Assembly (NCBI GenBank): GCA_034509495.1
Contig: CM067514.1
Coordinates: forward strand, 1,901,757 to 1,965,756
DNA: 64,000 bases
Reading direction: 5' to 3'
From: Acestrorhynchus altus
Lineage: Eukaryota > Chordata > Actinopteri > Characiformes > Acestrorhynchidae
Part shown: positions 46,911 through 58,439 of the stretch, piece by piece
Position numbering within the stretch: position 1 is the stretch's first letter
How the letters are laid out: each line of letters opens with the position of its first letter
Position numbers and translations under genes: made by a program
The notes under the pieces: model-generated
Seen by the model: only the letters and a program-made list of their open reading frames with translations
Told to the model about the DNA's origin: nothing
The model's database searches: none

Positions 46911-47627
46911 CGGCATAACATTATGACCACCTGCTCGTTTCTGCAGTCACTGTCCATTTGATCAGCTCCTCTAACAAACGGGTGCACTTTGGAGTTCCGT
47001 GGTGGTCGGTGGTGGGTCATTCTCAGCACTGCAGTCACACTCACATGGTGGTGGTGTGTTAGTGTGTGTTGCTGGTACGAGTGGATCAGTCACAGCAGTG
47101 CTGCTGGAGTGTTTAAACCCCTCAGTGTCACTGCTGGACCGAGAACAGTCCACCAACCAGAAACGTCCAGCCGACAGCGTCCTGTGGGCAGCGTCCTGTG
47201 AGCACTGATGAAGGACTAGAGGACGACCAACACAAACTGTGCAGAAACAGATGAGCTTCTGTCTCTGACTTTACATCTACAAGGTGGAGACACTCGGTAG
47301 GAGTGTCTGATAGAGTGGACAGTGAGTGGACACAGTGTTTAAGCACTCCAGCAGCACTGCTGTGTCTGATCCCAACTCCAGCACAATACACACTTAAACA
47401 CCACCACCATGTCAGTGTGACTGCAGTGCTGAGAATGACCCACCACCCACATAATAGCTGCTCTGTGGTGGTCCTGTGGGGTCCTGATCATTGAAGATCA
47501 GGGTGAAAGGAGGAGAAAAAGTCTGCAGAGAATCAGATGAACTACAGTCTGGAATTATAGAACGACAAAGTGCTGATAAAAGGACAGTGACTGTACAAAC
47601 AAGGAGGTGGTCATAATGTTATGGCTG
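46911..47627. mobile_element. foldback / non-autonomous DNA transposon with terminal inverted repeats
   Basis: Terminal inverted repeats of about 22 bases lie at 46911-46932 and 47605-47627 (core 'gtcataatgttatg'). The interior is itself an inverted repeat. The block at 47006-47075 (ggtgggtcattctcagcac) is mirrored at 47395-47450, and 47084-47120 (cagcagtgctgctggagtg) is mirrored at 47337-47370. No transposase is present. Related fragments occur at 22725-23160, 26190-26400 and 38265-38640. Confidence 0.8.
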
Positions 47628-47811
47628 ATTGGTGTATATAAAAATATAAAATGTATATGTTATATTTTTTAATTAATCAACTGAATGCGTCTGTTTTTCT
47701 ACATACAGCCGGCATATATTGTACATTTGAGAAAATCTGTAATTATCATCTTTGTTTCCAGAGTTTTTAATCTAATACTATGTGTTTGGGTGTGGTGTTA
47801 TTATAATTATC

Positions 47812-47857
47812 ATCATCATTGTTATTATTATTGTTATTATTATTATTATTATTATTT
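47812..47857. repeat. (ATT)n microsatellite
   Basis: TTA/ATT triplet repeats with a few interruptions. Confidence 0.9.
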
Positions 47858-47998
47858 TGGGGTGCACTGTCTGTGTTCCTCTGCATAACCACTTTTTGCT
47901 GAGAGCCCCCCCTCCCACCCCCACCCTCACCCTCACCCTCCAAACTGGTTGCTGTGAGTCAGCTCACTGCGACAGTGCCAAGCATCAACCCCCCCACC

Positions 47999-48049
47999 TC
48001 TCTCTCTCTCTCTCTCTCTCCCTCTCTCGCTCTGTCTCTCTCTCTCTCT
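47999..48049. repeat. (CT)n microsatellite
   Basis: CT repeat interrupted by CC and GTCT steps. Confidence 0.92.
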
Positions 48050-49119
48050 GCTGCCAGTTTGTTTGTCATGCACTTTGGCCTGTGTTCAGCATGTGTTCTT
48101 TTATAGGAGTGCTTTGAGGGGGGTCTTTCTTTACCAGCCCCCCGTCGCTCCCTTCAGACACACTCACCCTCACCAGGACTCCAGCGGGTTCTACTCGCTC
48201 TGTCACTTCCGCCCTCACGTTTCATAGCTTTTGTCAGGGTAGGCATTGCTGGACCCTCAGAGCAGCTTTCTGTTTCCCGTCGACAGTCTGTCAAGATAAG
48301 CCAGCTGTGCATCTTTTCTGTCCACCACAGTGCCCTCCATCTTCACCGCCACCGCCACCACCACGTTTATGAACAGCTGTCACCTTTTTATGTAGCATTT
48401 AGATAGCAGTGTCCTTTGTAAACGTTTCAGCCTTTTCAAACTGTGGGGGAAAATTCACTTTTTTCCATTGTTATTATTTATAGATGTCATAAAAACACCA
48501 TCCCTGAAAATAACTTTAATGTCCGTGTCATTCCTCTGACCTGCGCCGTGTGTGGGGTTAAACACTGGTGTCCATTCACTGTCCACTCTATTAGACACTC
48601 CTGCTTAAGCGTAGTGTTAAAGGATATGTGCACGATTTTGGCCAATGACTGTTGAACAACTCTCGATAAAAAAAGGCTAAACGAACCGAGTTTTACAAAA
48701 AGTGTACTGGATTGAAATGGTACACATATCCTCTGATCATCTACAGTCATCATTTTTTAATGGAATGTCCTCCGAAGGTGTGTGTGGTCTTCAAGAAGGG
48801 CTACTGCAAGGAAAGCCCAGTCTCAGGCAGAGCTGGGTAATCCAGGTCCAAAGGGTGCAAGTCCACCCCAGGATTTTGATACTGGATACAAAGGTTCTTC
48901 ACACTTGTACATCTATAAACATGGTTCTTCTGTGGCCTCACTCAAAGAACCATAGGCAGCACCTTTAATTTTAAGAGTGCAGGTAGAGTCTCTCACCCAC
49001 TAAGCATTTCCAGACAGGCACCTTACCCTCTACGTTACGTTTACGATACGTTATCGGCAGCCAAGCATCTCCTCTTCACATCCCTATTCTATTGGTAGAA
49101 TGTCTCTCCCAGTTCTTGA

Positions 49120-49290
49120 CCAGGGTTTCTCAATCTCTCGGCCGTGATGCACTTTAGTGGTCTGAATGCCCACCCTCAGGGGGAGGCTGTAATACATATT
49201 GAGCATGAACATGTGGACAGAGCAGTAAACATGCACTGGAAGCTCCTTTGGCATCTAAACTAGGGTTTAATGGTTAGATTGGGTAAGACG
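49120..49290. repeat. partial copy of the dispersed repeat family
   Basis: Shares 'gtggacagagcagtaaacat' and 'gcatctaaactagggttta' with the copies near 39200 and (reversed) 20880. The tandem part is absent. Confidence 0.6.
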
Positions 49291-49720
49291 TAGTAGTTTG
49301 TCAGTTTTACCAGAGCAGATGTTGAGTTCCAAGAGATTAACCAGCTGTTTGCATTTATAATATAGAGTTAGTTCAGCCTCTGTGATGTTAAAAGAAGAAG
49401 AGGGCTTACATATGAATTGATCAGTGTGAGCCATTTTTAAATTTGCCACTGCAGGCAATAAACCGTGGGCCTGAGCCAGGAGTTTTGGAAATAAAATTAG
49501 CAATTTGCAGAAACTTGCTGTAAATCGCAAGAACAGTGTGCCAAGAGTCGCAGCGGGACTGAAGCTGTATAGACTCTTGCCAGCGTGGTTTTGGATTCGG
49601 TACGACTTGACCGCAGAAATTTGGGGAAGGGGTCATTTGAGGAAAGGAAATCACAGATGGCCACTGAGAAGCACATTAAAACACCCAGCTCATACTGTAT
49701 ACTATCAAAAAGATCGTCTG

Positions 49721-50454
49721 TTTATTCATTATTCACTTTTTACAGTACGAAGCATAATACAAAGTACATATAGAAAATGATGTTCTACAAAAGCTACTAA
49801 TGAAGCACCAGGAATACGGAGGTAATTTCATGGGTCAGTCCTGCCAGACGATTTCCACGGGGATAAACCAGTGGGCCATTGTTGGTTCAGTGCTGATATA
49901 TGGCTGTGATCCCAGAAGTTGAGCCGTGTGCAACGCTTTCTGGGAAAGGCAGCTGGTCTCCTTTTGCTTGGCCTACTGCGGAAACGAGGGGACCGTGCGT
50001 GCTCATTTCGAGGAATGTTGAAAAAGAGGTCTGTAAAACTGGTCGAGAGGTAAACTCTGTAAATTATTGATGCAACACGCCTTCCCTTACATTGACGACC
50101 ACAGGGACTGACATGCTACACAGTGCAGAGGTTCGCAGATCCTCCTCCTCCTCTCCCTTTTTTTCTTTTCGGGTTACAAAAGGCACGTGATCCGCTGTAG
50201 TGTGCTTTGAGCCTCTCGCGCAAATGATTCCAGCTGTCCATATACTTTTGTGTCCTTGCCTCGTATGCGACCCTTCACTCTCTTATCACTTTCTGCGGAA
50301 CTACGTAAAGAATGATTATAGAGAGTTTTGGCCGGCCAGTTGCAGAGGTCAGTGCTCTCTGCAGAAAAATCTCTGCGAGGAAGCTGGGCTGCGAGAGTTT
50401 TCTCAGTAAAGTCCCCTGAGGTGAGACAATACGTGCCATCAGTGGCTGGAAGTT
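49721..50454 (-). other. cyp2r1: cyp2r1 3' UTR (candidate)
   Basis: Sequence after the cyp2r1 stop on the minus strand. A minus-strand AATAAA at 49726-49721 is a plausible poly(A) signal about 730 bases after the stop. No coding signal was seen. The extent is inferred. Confidence 0.35.
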
Positions 50455-50632
50455 TTACTGCTGTCTCCTGACGGCACATATGGAGTAGGGGAGAGGCTGC
50501 AGAGTCATGCCCAGTTTAGGTCTGAGGCTGGGAATGCAGCCTTGAGGGAACTGCAGGTGGAACCTCTGGAGCAGTGTGGTGAAAAAGAGGAACATCTCCA
50601 TTCTGGCGAGCTGCTCGCCAAGGCAATGACGT
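50455..50632 (-). CDS. cyp2r1: cyp2r1 exon 5 (heme cysteine, stop)
   Basis: 178 bases from phase 2, ending in TAA at 50457-50455. It encodes [20 protein letters not shown], with the heme-ligand Cys, and the C-terminal [20 protein letters not shown]. The acceptor is the second of two nearby AGs (cag|ACG); the first AG would put the exon out of the conserved frame. Confidence 0.93.
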
Positions 50633-53600
50633 CTGCCTGGGAAACATTATAAAAGACATATTAGGCATGTGAAGCAAAGCAGGTCACCAACAATTAGATT
50701 CTGAGAAACATTGACTGATCATCACCAACCAGGTGGCACCTACCCACTGAAAATGGAACAAAGGCGTCTCGTCTGACAAAGTTGCCATTGCTGTCCAGAA
50801 ACCTATCCGGGCAGAAGATGGCAGGTTCGTTCCAGTACTTCTCGTCAAAGTGCACCGAGTATAGGTTGCTGATGACCATTGTACCTCGAGGGATGGTGTA
50901 GCCACGCACCACTGTGTCCTGAGACGTGGCCCGGAAGATACCCAGAGGAACAATATTGCAGAAGCGCAGGACTTCATGCAGCACCGCTTCAACATAGGGC
51001 ATCCTTGGCTTGTCCTCCATGGTTGGTGCTCTGCCATTTAAGACCGTGTCAATCTCCCTGTGGACCTTCTCTGCACAAAAGAGAAGCCAGGGATGGTGGT
51101 CACCACTCAGAACACCTTTTCAATTCACAATTTATACACCAATAAAGTAGGTCTGTTATCATCGTTATCCACATATCACACAAACTGGACATGACCTTGA
51201 TCATTTTGATGACTGCTTTGTGTTCACCCCCATACCCCCCTTCCTCCATGGTTCAGCGAACAAGTGACGACACTTGTCTGACGTAGACTACTACCGCCAC
51301 AGTTTTCAATATTGTTTATTCAAGAGAGATTTGAAAGGCATTTATAGTCTGTGTGGTGCCTGTCCTTGCATGTGGATGCATATTGCTGAACTCTGATAGA
51401 AAATATGTCCCAAAGACTGGGCTCCGCACTCCAGCTCTGGTGTGGGAACATTTTCTGAGCGAGTGGGGAGAGCACAGTAGTATGAAGCGATTGTTCTTAC
51501 AAGTTGTGCTACCCACCAAAATTACGCACTGACCCACAATTTGTAATGTTTCCTGTGTTTATATAATATTTATTTATGGATATTTAATCATTTTAATGTT
51601 AGAATATTCTTATTTATAGTTTGGTGCTCTTTGAAAGTGGAACCACATTATGCTATCATATAATGCCTCACAGGGTCTGAAAATGACAATATTGTTTATT
51701 CCAATTATTTCTAGGACAATTTTTCGTCCCCAAAAATTAGTTAATGTGACAGGCCTAGTGCAGTGTCAAGATATTTGCCTACCTTGTATGCTGGGATAGA
51801 GAGCCAGGTAGAGCATGGCCCAACGCAAGGTGTTGGTGGTGGTCTCCGTGCCGGCAATAATGAGCTCCCCTACCGAGAATATCAGGTTCTCCCTGGAGAA
51901 AGAGGTGGCCATGTCATTTGCACTCTGTTCCATCTCGTCCAAGTAGGCGTCGATGTAATGTCTCGGCGAGTGCTGCACCCTGCCCTGGGAGAAACGCTCG
52001 ATGATTTGCAGCAGGAAGTCATACACCTTGTTGGCATTTCGAAAGAGCTTCTGGTGTTTCCCAAAGGGCAGGTACTCGATCCAGGGGAATGCGTTGTACA
52101 GGAAAGCCCAGGCACTCGCTGCCAGCTCCACATTCTCACTGAAGATTTCAATCATGTGCTGAAAGTCTCGATCGTCGTAAGTGAAGCGCTGGCCAAATAT
52201 TACGAGGTTTGTAACATTTGAGACAGCGTTGGTGACCAGATGTTGGGGATTGAAAGGTTTTCCCTTGTGCGTGTCAATGGCATCTACAAAGAACATGCAC
52301 TCTTCTGAGATCCTCTGAAACATCATCTCTCCACTGCCAAAGTAGCGGAAGCTGTTAACGGCCAGCTTGCGGTGTTCGATCCAACCACGGCCGTATTTGC
52401 AGTTGAGAAGTCCTGGAATGTGAATTTAAAGTGAAAGAGTTTACTGAATAGAAATGTCTATTTGCTTTGTCTGAGACTGATCAATAACTGGGACTCAATG
52501 TCAGTAACATTCCTAGAGCTACACGATGACTCACTCCCAATATACAGGCAAAGAGTCGAGTTTAGTTCAGTATTGATCATGGCCCACACGAGTCTCACTT
52601 TTGACATCTCAGCTTTCTCAACCCTCTCGGTCTGCTACTGAAATCTCCGCTGATAACATCCCTACTGGGAGAAAAGATTCATAGAATGTTTTCTGGTGGT
52701 TCCTGGTGGTTCAGTGGCTTAACAGATGACCTCTGGCTGATTTTGATGTGACGTAACAATGTTCTACAGAAGCTTAGAACACTTTCTCACTGCAGGGCCT
52801 AACAGTCCTGAGCAGGCAGGATGGCTTTTCCACATGGACATGGTTCAGTATGGAACTCTTGGTTATATAACCGGACTCAGGGCCACATAACTGCTCATCG
52901 GGAGGGCTTAAATATGCAGGGATCTGCTGATTGGCCCTACATTTGCCTGCTCTCGTGCCACCAGATCAGGTCTTTATATTTTCAAAGGTGGAGGACTGCA
53001 AGGTTAATGTGGCTGATGTAGCTATAGCTCTCCATTCATGTCAGTCCTCGAGGTCGCTTCAAGCTGATTTGTTGGAGCAGCTGTGACCTGTGGGACTGGA
53101 AGGTTGTTGGTTCAATCCCCTGAACTCGCAGGGGCATGACTAAAGTGCCCTTGAGCATGGCATTTAAATCCCCCAGCGCTGTGGATAGGGCTGCTCACCG
53201 CTCCGGGCATGTGTGCTCACTGCTCCCTAGAGTGTGTAGTGTGTGTATCAGTGTGTGTGGATGGGTTAATTCCACTGGTGTTGCTCTTTTAAACCTTGGA
53301 TTAAAGGTTTATAGAGCGTATTTCGTATAACAAATCAATAAAGAGGGTCAGAATCCAGTCACAGGTTATCTGTCCAACCATTGCGAGTGAATAACGATAA
53401 GGACAATTCAAGAAAAAGACCTCTGTTGATACTATTCCTAAACTACCAGGAGGCTTGGATTTGTTTCAGCAGAAGAACTCTAACGGTTTCTGTCTCTGGG
53501 ATTGCCGAAAGAGAGGCATTCCTCACTTTATAAGTAACAAAAACAGGCCTACCTCCCATTTTGGTCATCTTCTGGAACAAAGGCAGAGATGGTCGGTCTG

Positions 53601-54210
53601 CAAACACTTCACTCTGGTGATAAAGGCACTCTTTTATGGCATCATAGCCGTTCAGAATGACGGTTGAGATCCCTCCCAGGTCCAGACTGAAGATCTGGAG
53701 GCGAACAAAGGAACAGAAACACTTGATTAAGTGAACCACACACAACCGTTGCAGGTTGCCAGATAGTTTAATGGGAAACGTCTCACAGGGTGGCCGGATT
53801 TGCCCATAAAGGATACAGTTCAGTTGAGTGTGGCACTGGCCCTTCTATGCATGCTGACTCAGCACATCTCGCTCGCTCTGTGTGCAGCTCACTTGCCAAC
53901 CCTGCAAATGGAAATGCAATCTTTTGTCCTCGTCTAAGCGCTCTCTAATGCAATGGGGAGCTGGATGAAGGGTCGTGTGACACACTTTAAAGATCTATCC
54001 GTGGAGCCTGTCTACACCTATGCACAGTTAAAGATGATAAAGTGCCCAAAAAACCTCCGGCTGGCCTTCTGAAACTGTACAGCCGGGTCTAACGCAGAGG
54101 CCGTGCACAGCATCAATTTCACACCGAGAAACTGAGCTCACTTTTAACCTTTTAAGCTGTGTGTAGTATTTGATGCATATTGATCATTTAGTATTTATGT
54201 AAATAAAAAA

Positions 54211-54243
<33 letters not shown>

Positions 54244-56380
54244 TTCCTCATGCATCATATATGATACTAAATAAAACACCTATATGCTTAGTTCCACCAA
54301 AGGATTATATTTTTCTGGCCATTATTTGACGTTTCAGGCTTTAAAGGGTTAAAATCAAGTGTCATATTTGATCCACATGTCAGGTTTTGGTTTTTGTTTG
54401 GGTTATTTTCCTCCTGCAACATCACTATGAAACAAAAATGTGGATTTTATGCACACACCAGAAACATATACACAGATTTCCAGATAGAGATTGGACAATG
54501 TCAAAAATATTACAAGTTACAAAATCATGTTCTTTATATTCTAGTGTGATGTAATCAATAATTTCCAAATTCCATATGATACAAAAGAAAAGTACTTCAT
54601 GTAAAGCATTATTTTTAAAATCATCAGAATTTAAAATAAACACTGCAGTTATGAAGAATTAGAATTTGATCATGTTTGAGGTTTCAGACTTTAAGAGCTT
54701 AACCCATCATTTTTTATGCAGTCACGAGCAAGAATATAAGGGGTCAAACGCTTTTGTCAGATCAGCAAATTAACACTGCTGTTATAAAGAATTATAATTT
54801 AAGGTGTAATTTAAAGTCAAGCATGTCATATTTGGTTTCTATTTAAGGGTGTCGCTGAAATTAAAAATAAAAAATGCTTAGATAAAATTCTAGATAAAAA
54901 TTGGTAAAAGTTTTACTGAAACTCAAGGATATAAGGAGATGAACAATTGTAGTTTGTATATTTTCAGTGTGCTGAGGGCAAAAAAAGTAGATTAAATAAA
55001 ATAAAAGTCTTATATGCAAACTTTTTTTAATTATCAGAACTTTAAATAAACACTGTCGTTATAAAAAATTATACTTTTGTGATCATATTTGATGATTCAG
55101 GCTTTAAAGCTTTAAATCCAAAGGTATCATATTTATGTATATATTTGAACATTTACATTTTATTCTACTTCATTTTCTGTGGATGCACAAGAAAGAAGTT
55201 ACATTGTGCTGTGAGCAATACATTCCAGATGCATCATGCTTGTCACATACAAAATAAAAGTCTTTTTTATTGTCAGAATGCCAAATAAAAACTGCAGTTA
55301 AAAATTATTTACAAGTATTTTATAATTATTTGGTTCTTCAGTCTTTAATCCAGGGTTGTGTTTAATCGTTTATGTTTATTTAAGGGTTTTAAATAAATGC
55401 TTTCTGCCCTTTATTGAATTGTTTTTTTTTTCTCTTCTAAAAAATACTCAGATAAAATTCTAGATCAACATTTTTACTGCAACTCAAGAATATAAGGAGT
55501 GGAACATCTATGTGTTGTATATTTTTAGTGTGCTTAGATTAAAACAATCTGGATGCATCATGTGATACAAAATAAAGTCCTTTATGTAAAGTGTTAATTT
55601 TTGAATGACCTGAACACTGGTGTTAAAGAGTTGGAGAGATGATGTTTCAGAGGATCTCAGAAGAGTGCATGTTCTTTTTAGATGCCATTGACATCCACAA
55701 GGGAAAACCTTTCAATCCCCATTTAGGCTTTAAAGTTTCACCGTTTAAAGCCAAATATATCAAATTTAACGTATTTTTGGATGATCTATTTCGTTTTGCC
55801 TTGTTTTCTGAACCATTAGTACACAATGAATTTTATACTAATTGCCTGCCCCCTACTGGATTACCTGTGCATTGCAAGCACCAGAAAGATACATCCAGAT
55901 TAGTACTGATGCCCTGAATATGAGCGTGAATAAACAGTGCATGGAGGACAGTATGAGGAGAAAGGAGGTCCGATCTGATGGCGGAAAGGGTTAAATGTGT
56001 GTTTGGTTACAGTGATAGAGCAGTGATAGGTCCTCTCCCAGGTGAATTCGGGTGTGTTCAGGTGTGCTCAGGTGTGTTGAAGCGTGTTGAGGTGTGCTCA
56101 GATGTGGAGGTGTGCTCAGGTGTGTTGAGGTGTTAAAGGGTCAGGTAGGTGGTGGTACCTGTCCATAAGCCTCGCTCTGCTTCTTCATGTAGACGTGCGG
56201 CTCCCCGGCGAGAGAGAGGATGTTCCCTATGAGCGGCAGCGCGGGGGGTCCGGGGGGGAAGCCTCTAGGTCTGCGCTGCCTGACCAGCTGCCGGACCAGC
56301 AGCGCGATCAGGCAGGTGACCACCAGCGCGCACCAGACGCGCTTCTCACAGGACGACCTGAGCGGAGAGTCCGACTCCAT
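50455..56380 (-). CDS. cyp2r1: cyp2r1: vitamin D 25-hydroxylase, complete, 5 exons
   Basis: CYP2R1 is the microsomal P450 that 25-hydroxylates vitamin D2 and D3, the first activation step. Exons in transcript order: 56380-56159, 53694-53553, 52412-51783, 51070-50740, 50632-50455. All have GT/AG borders and consistent phases (0, 1, 1, 2), giving 500 residues; mammalian CYP2R1 has about 501. Seen in the protein: an N-terminal membrane helix (about 15-29), basic stop-transfer residues and a Pro-rich hinge (PPGPPALP), AGTETT of the I helix (308-313), ExxR (E364-R367), PDRF, and the heme loop FSVGRRHCLG with Cys445. The start ATG at 56380 has a purine at -3 and directly precedes the membrane anchor. 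The gene is convergent with pde3b and divergent from calca. The gene model looks intact. Its first intron holds an inverted partial copy of exon 3. Confidence 0.97.
50740..51070 (-). CDS. cyp2r1: cyp2r1 exon 4 (ExxR, PDRF)
   Basis: 331 bases, phase 1 to 2, acceptor ttgtgcag and donor gtag|gtgcca. It encodes [20 protein letters not shown] with ExxR, then [18 protein letters not shown] and FVPFSVG. The intron interrupts the heme-binding loop right after the conserved Gly. Confidence 0.96.
51071..51782. other. cyp2r1 intron 3
   Basis: 712 bases, no recognised feature. Confidence 0.8.
51783..52412 (-). CDS. cyp2r1: cyp2r1 exon 3 (I-helix)
   Basis: 630 bases, phase 1 to 1, acceptor cattccag and donor caag|gtaggc. 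It encodes residues 122-332, including [30 protein letters not shown] and the oxygen-activation motif [13 protein letters not shown]. Bases 52333-52244 are the part duplicated in inverted orientation at 55632-55721. Confidence 0.97.
52413..53552. other. cyp2r1 intron 2
   Basis: 1.1 kb. A SINE candidate at 53085-53300; the rest is unrecognised. Confidence 0.75.
53085..53300 (+). mobile_element. candidate tRNA-like SINE, cyp2r1 intron 2 edge region
   Basis: 'gttgttggttcaatcccctg' is a good B box. 'aagtgcccttgagcatggca' and 'tgtgctcactgctccctag' follow as in the 33570 copy. It lies between cyp2r1 exons 2 and 3. Confidence 0.6.
53553..53694 (-). CDS. cyp2r1: cyp2r1 exon 2
   Basis: 142 bases, phase 0 to 1, acceptor gcctccag and donor ggag|gtaggc. 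It encodes [20 protein letters not shown] and [19 protein letters not shown]. Loss of this exon would shift the frame. Confidence 0.95.
54130..55920. repeat. degenerate AT-rich tandem array in cyp2r1 intron 1
   Basis: A loose unit recurs. It combines 'caggctttaaag', a 'tcatatttgat' block, 'tacaaaataaaagtc' and 'aaataaacactgcagtta'. The caggctttaaag-like core appears near 54331, 54685, 55097, 55340 and 55722, with spacing of about 240-410 bases. Units are divergent and no coding potential is seen. Confidence 0.65.
55632..55721 (+). pseudogene. inverted partial copy of cyp2r1 exon 3 inside cyp2r1 intron 1
   Basis: These 90 bases match the reverse strand of 52244-52333 with 3 differences. They read [20 protein letters not shown] on the plus strand, opposite to cyp2r1. 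Both edges are abrupt, and neither end has a splice site of the parent exon. The copy sits in a degenerate AT-rich repeat array. It is a DNA-level duplicate, not a retrocopy, as no exon junction is included. Confidence 0.93.
56159..56380 (-). CDS. cyp2r1: cyp2r1 exon 1 (membrane anchor)
   Basis: 74 codons from ATG (56380) to donor cag|gtacca. It encodes a hydrophobic helix [15 protein letters not shown], then [20 protein letters not shown] and [10 protein letters not shown], ending [13 protein letters not shown]. This layout is standard for an ER-anchored CYP2 enzyme. Confidence 0.95.
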
Positions 56381-56619
56381 TCCTGTCCTCCACCAGCAGA
56401 GCTCTGAGCTGCAGCTCCCAGAGAAGGTCCTGCATATCTACAGCCACCCCCCCACACACACACACACCCCCCTCCGGCTGGTTATTGATCACTGAATAAA
56501 CACAGGCTGATTTTTACTCAGAGCTGAAAAGTTCCATTAAAAGTCGATTTAAAGCAGGTTTAGGTTCCTGCTGTTCCAGAGATCAACCTTCTGATACACA
56601 GCCTGACCAGTTTCACCCT

Positions 56620-56925
56620 GTTTGACCAACATGACCAAGCTGGTCAACCAGTATGACTCAGTTGATTGACCAGAATGACCAAGCTGGTCAACCAGTATGA
56701 CTCAGTTGATTGACCAGAATGACCAAGCTGGTCAACCAACATGACCAAACTGTCATATTTGTCTGGTTTATCAGCTTGGTCATATTGGTCAACCAGCTTG
56801 GTCATACTGGTCGACCAAGCGGACTGACAAATGATCCAGTTGGTTGACCAATATGACCAAGCTGGTAAACCAGTATGACCTAGTTGATTGATCAGTATGA
56901 ACAAGCTTGACCAAACTAATCCAGA
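56620..56925. repeat. GACCAAGCTGGTCAACCAG repeat with inverted halves
   Basis: A block of about 41 bases, 'ccaagctggtcaaccagtat' plus 'gactcagttgattgaccag', is repeated directly. It is then found in the opposite sense as 'cagcttggtcatattggtc' near 56770-56815. Both strands look alike, so it can fold back. It lies about 250-550 bases upstream of the cyp2r1 start. Confidence 0.8.
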
Positions 56926-58439
56926 TCTGCTTAACCAAATACATTACCAGTACAAATGTTATGTTTTTACCTGGATGACCAGCTTTTCAACCACTTTGAC
57001 CACCAACACCAACATCTGGACCCAGCAAAAGCAGGTCCTGAGCATGTACTTTAATGTATTTCAGAGTATACAGCTTTAACATCAATTATATTTTAAAGTA
57101 CATACACAGATATGCATCATATATTAAAGTATTAGCAAATATACTTATAACATGTCTCTGTATTGGTTTCATAGTCTGAGACCCAGATAACAGACACATT
57201 CGGGCCAAATCTGGGCCACTTTTGGCACTTAATTCTTAGATGCTCATGTTTATTTTTTAAACCAAGAACCAAAAATGTCTTTAAAATGATGTTTAATTAA
57301 AATACATTTAAAATACATCTTATCCGTTTGTACCAGTGCAGTCCAAGCTACCAAGGCTTCCAAGGTAACAAGCTGTCCTGTATCTCATGTTCGCAGTAAG
57401 TTGACAGCTAGCTGTCAAGTTCAGTTGTGGCAAGTTCCCATGTATACATTTATACTTTGCTGGACACGCTTGGTGATTATTAATGATTAATATTAATATC
57501 AGCATTAACAGTGTTTACGCTGGTAAACCGCAGTGCCAAGTCCTGAACTCATGGCCGTTTCAGTCAATGTCTCACAGCGAACGGTGGTCGTTTCATGAAA
57601 CTGTAAGAGGTTGTAACCTAAATGTTGAGTAACTGGGGTTTGGAATGGATAGGCAAACACATTTATCTTAGTCTAACAGGGTCATAACTCCTCTACAAAC
57701 TTTGACCTGGTGGTGTTGAACGCTCCCCTCCCTCCCCAGCCCTGAACTTAGATGTAAAAATAAAAAATGGCATTCCTTTTCCACCGTTCTGACGACCCTG
57801 CAAATCCTGAACAGGGCTCTCTGCAGTAGGTTGAGATACTTTGACCATATTTTGGAGTTTAAAAAAGGACAGTGGGGACAAACGGTCCGCGGACTTCAAG
57901 CAGGCCTAAGCTGTAGGACTGTGGCAGAGTGTGTGTGCGCTCGAGTGTTAAATATGTCTACAATCATGCAGCTGGTAATTAACATTAATATATTCCATTT
58001 AATTCAGTGCAACTGTATTATCATTAAACTAAAGGCCCTTTCACAACAAGTACGATTGATTTCTTCAGAGTGAAGAATCTCTGCTCTCTAAACGAGGCTC
58101 CATACTTGTTCCATCATATTTAACCTCTGATGAGCTGTTCCGCCGCTGTCTGCTCATGGTCTGCAGCCACGAGAATGGAGCTCTGATTAGTCAGCTGGAG
58201 TTAAATCGAGTTAATAGAGTGAAGAGTTTTCACCGCGTCACAGGCCGTCAGTTTCGGACTCAGAAAAACACCATCAATGTTTATTGTAAAAGTGCATTTT
58301 CATCATAAAAAGGCCTTTAAACAGCAAAGCAGTACAGACGGACAAGGGACAACACAGAATAAGGTACATAGACTATTTACAATACAATAAAGTACAATAT
58401 ACAACAAATACAATAAATTCTATCCGTCTCCGGTGTTGA

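Larger units (their letters stand above)
45699..49720. other. spacer between convergent pde3b and cyp2r1
   Basis: No gene recognised. Holds the foldback element, microsatellites and repeat fragments. 48060-48440 and 48620-49110 show nothing recognisable. Confidence 0.6.

Noticed and set aside
55639..55917. Open frame starting [10 protein letters not shown] as a separate P450 gene
   Set aside because: Only the first 27 or so codons match cyp2r1 exon 3; the rest is AT-rich repeat. It is a duplicated exon fragment.
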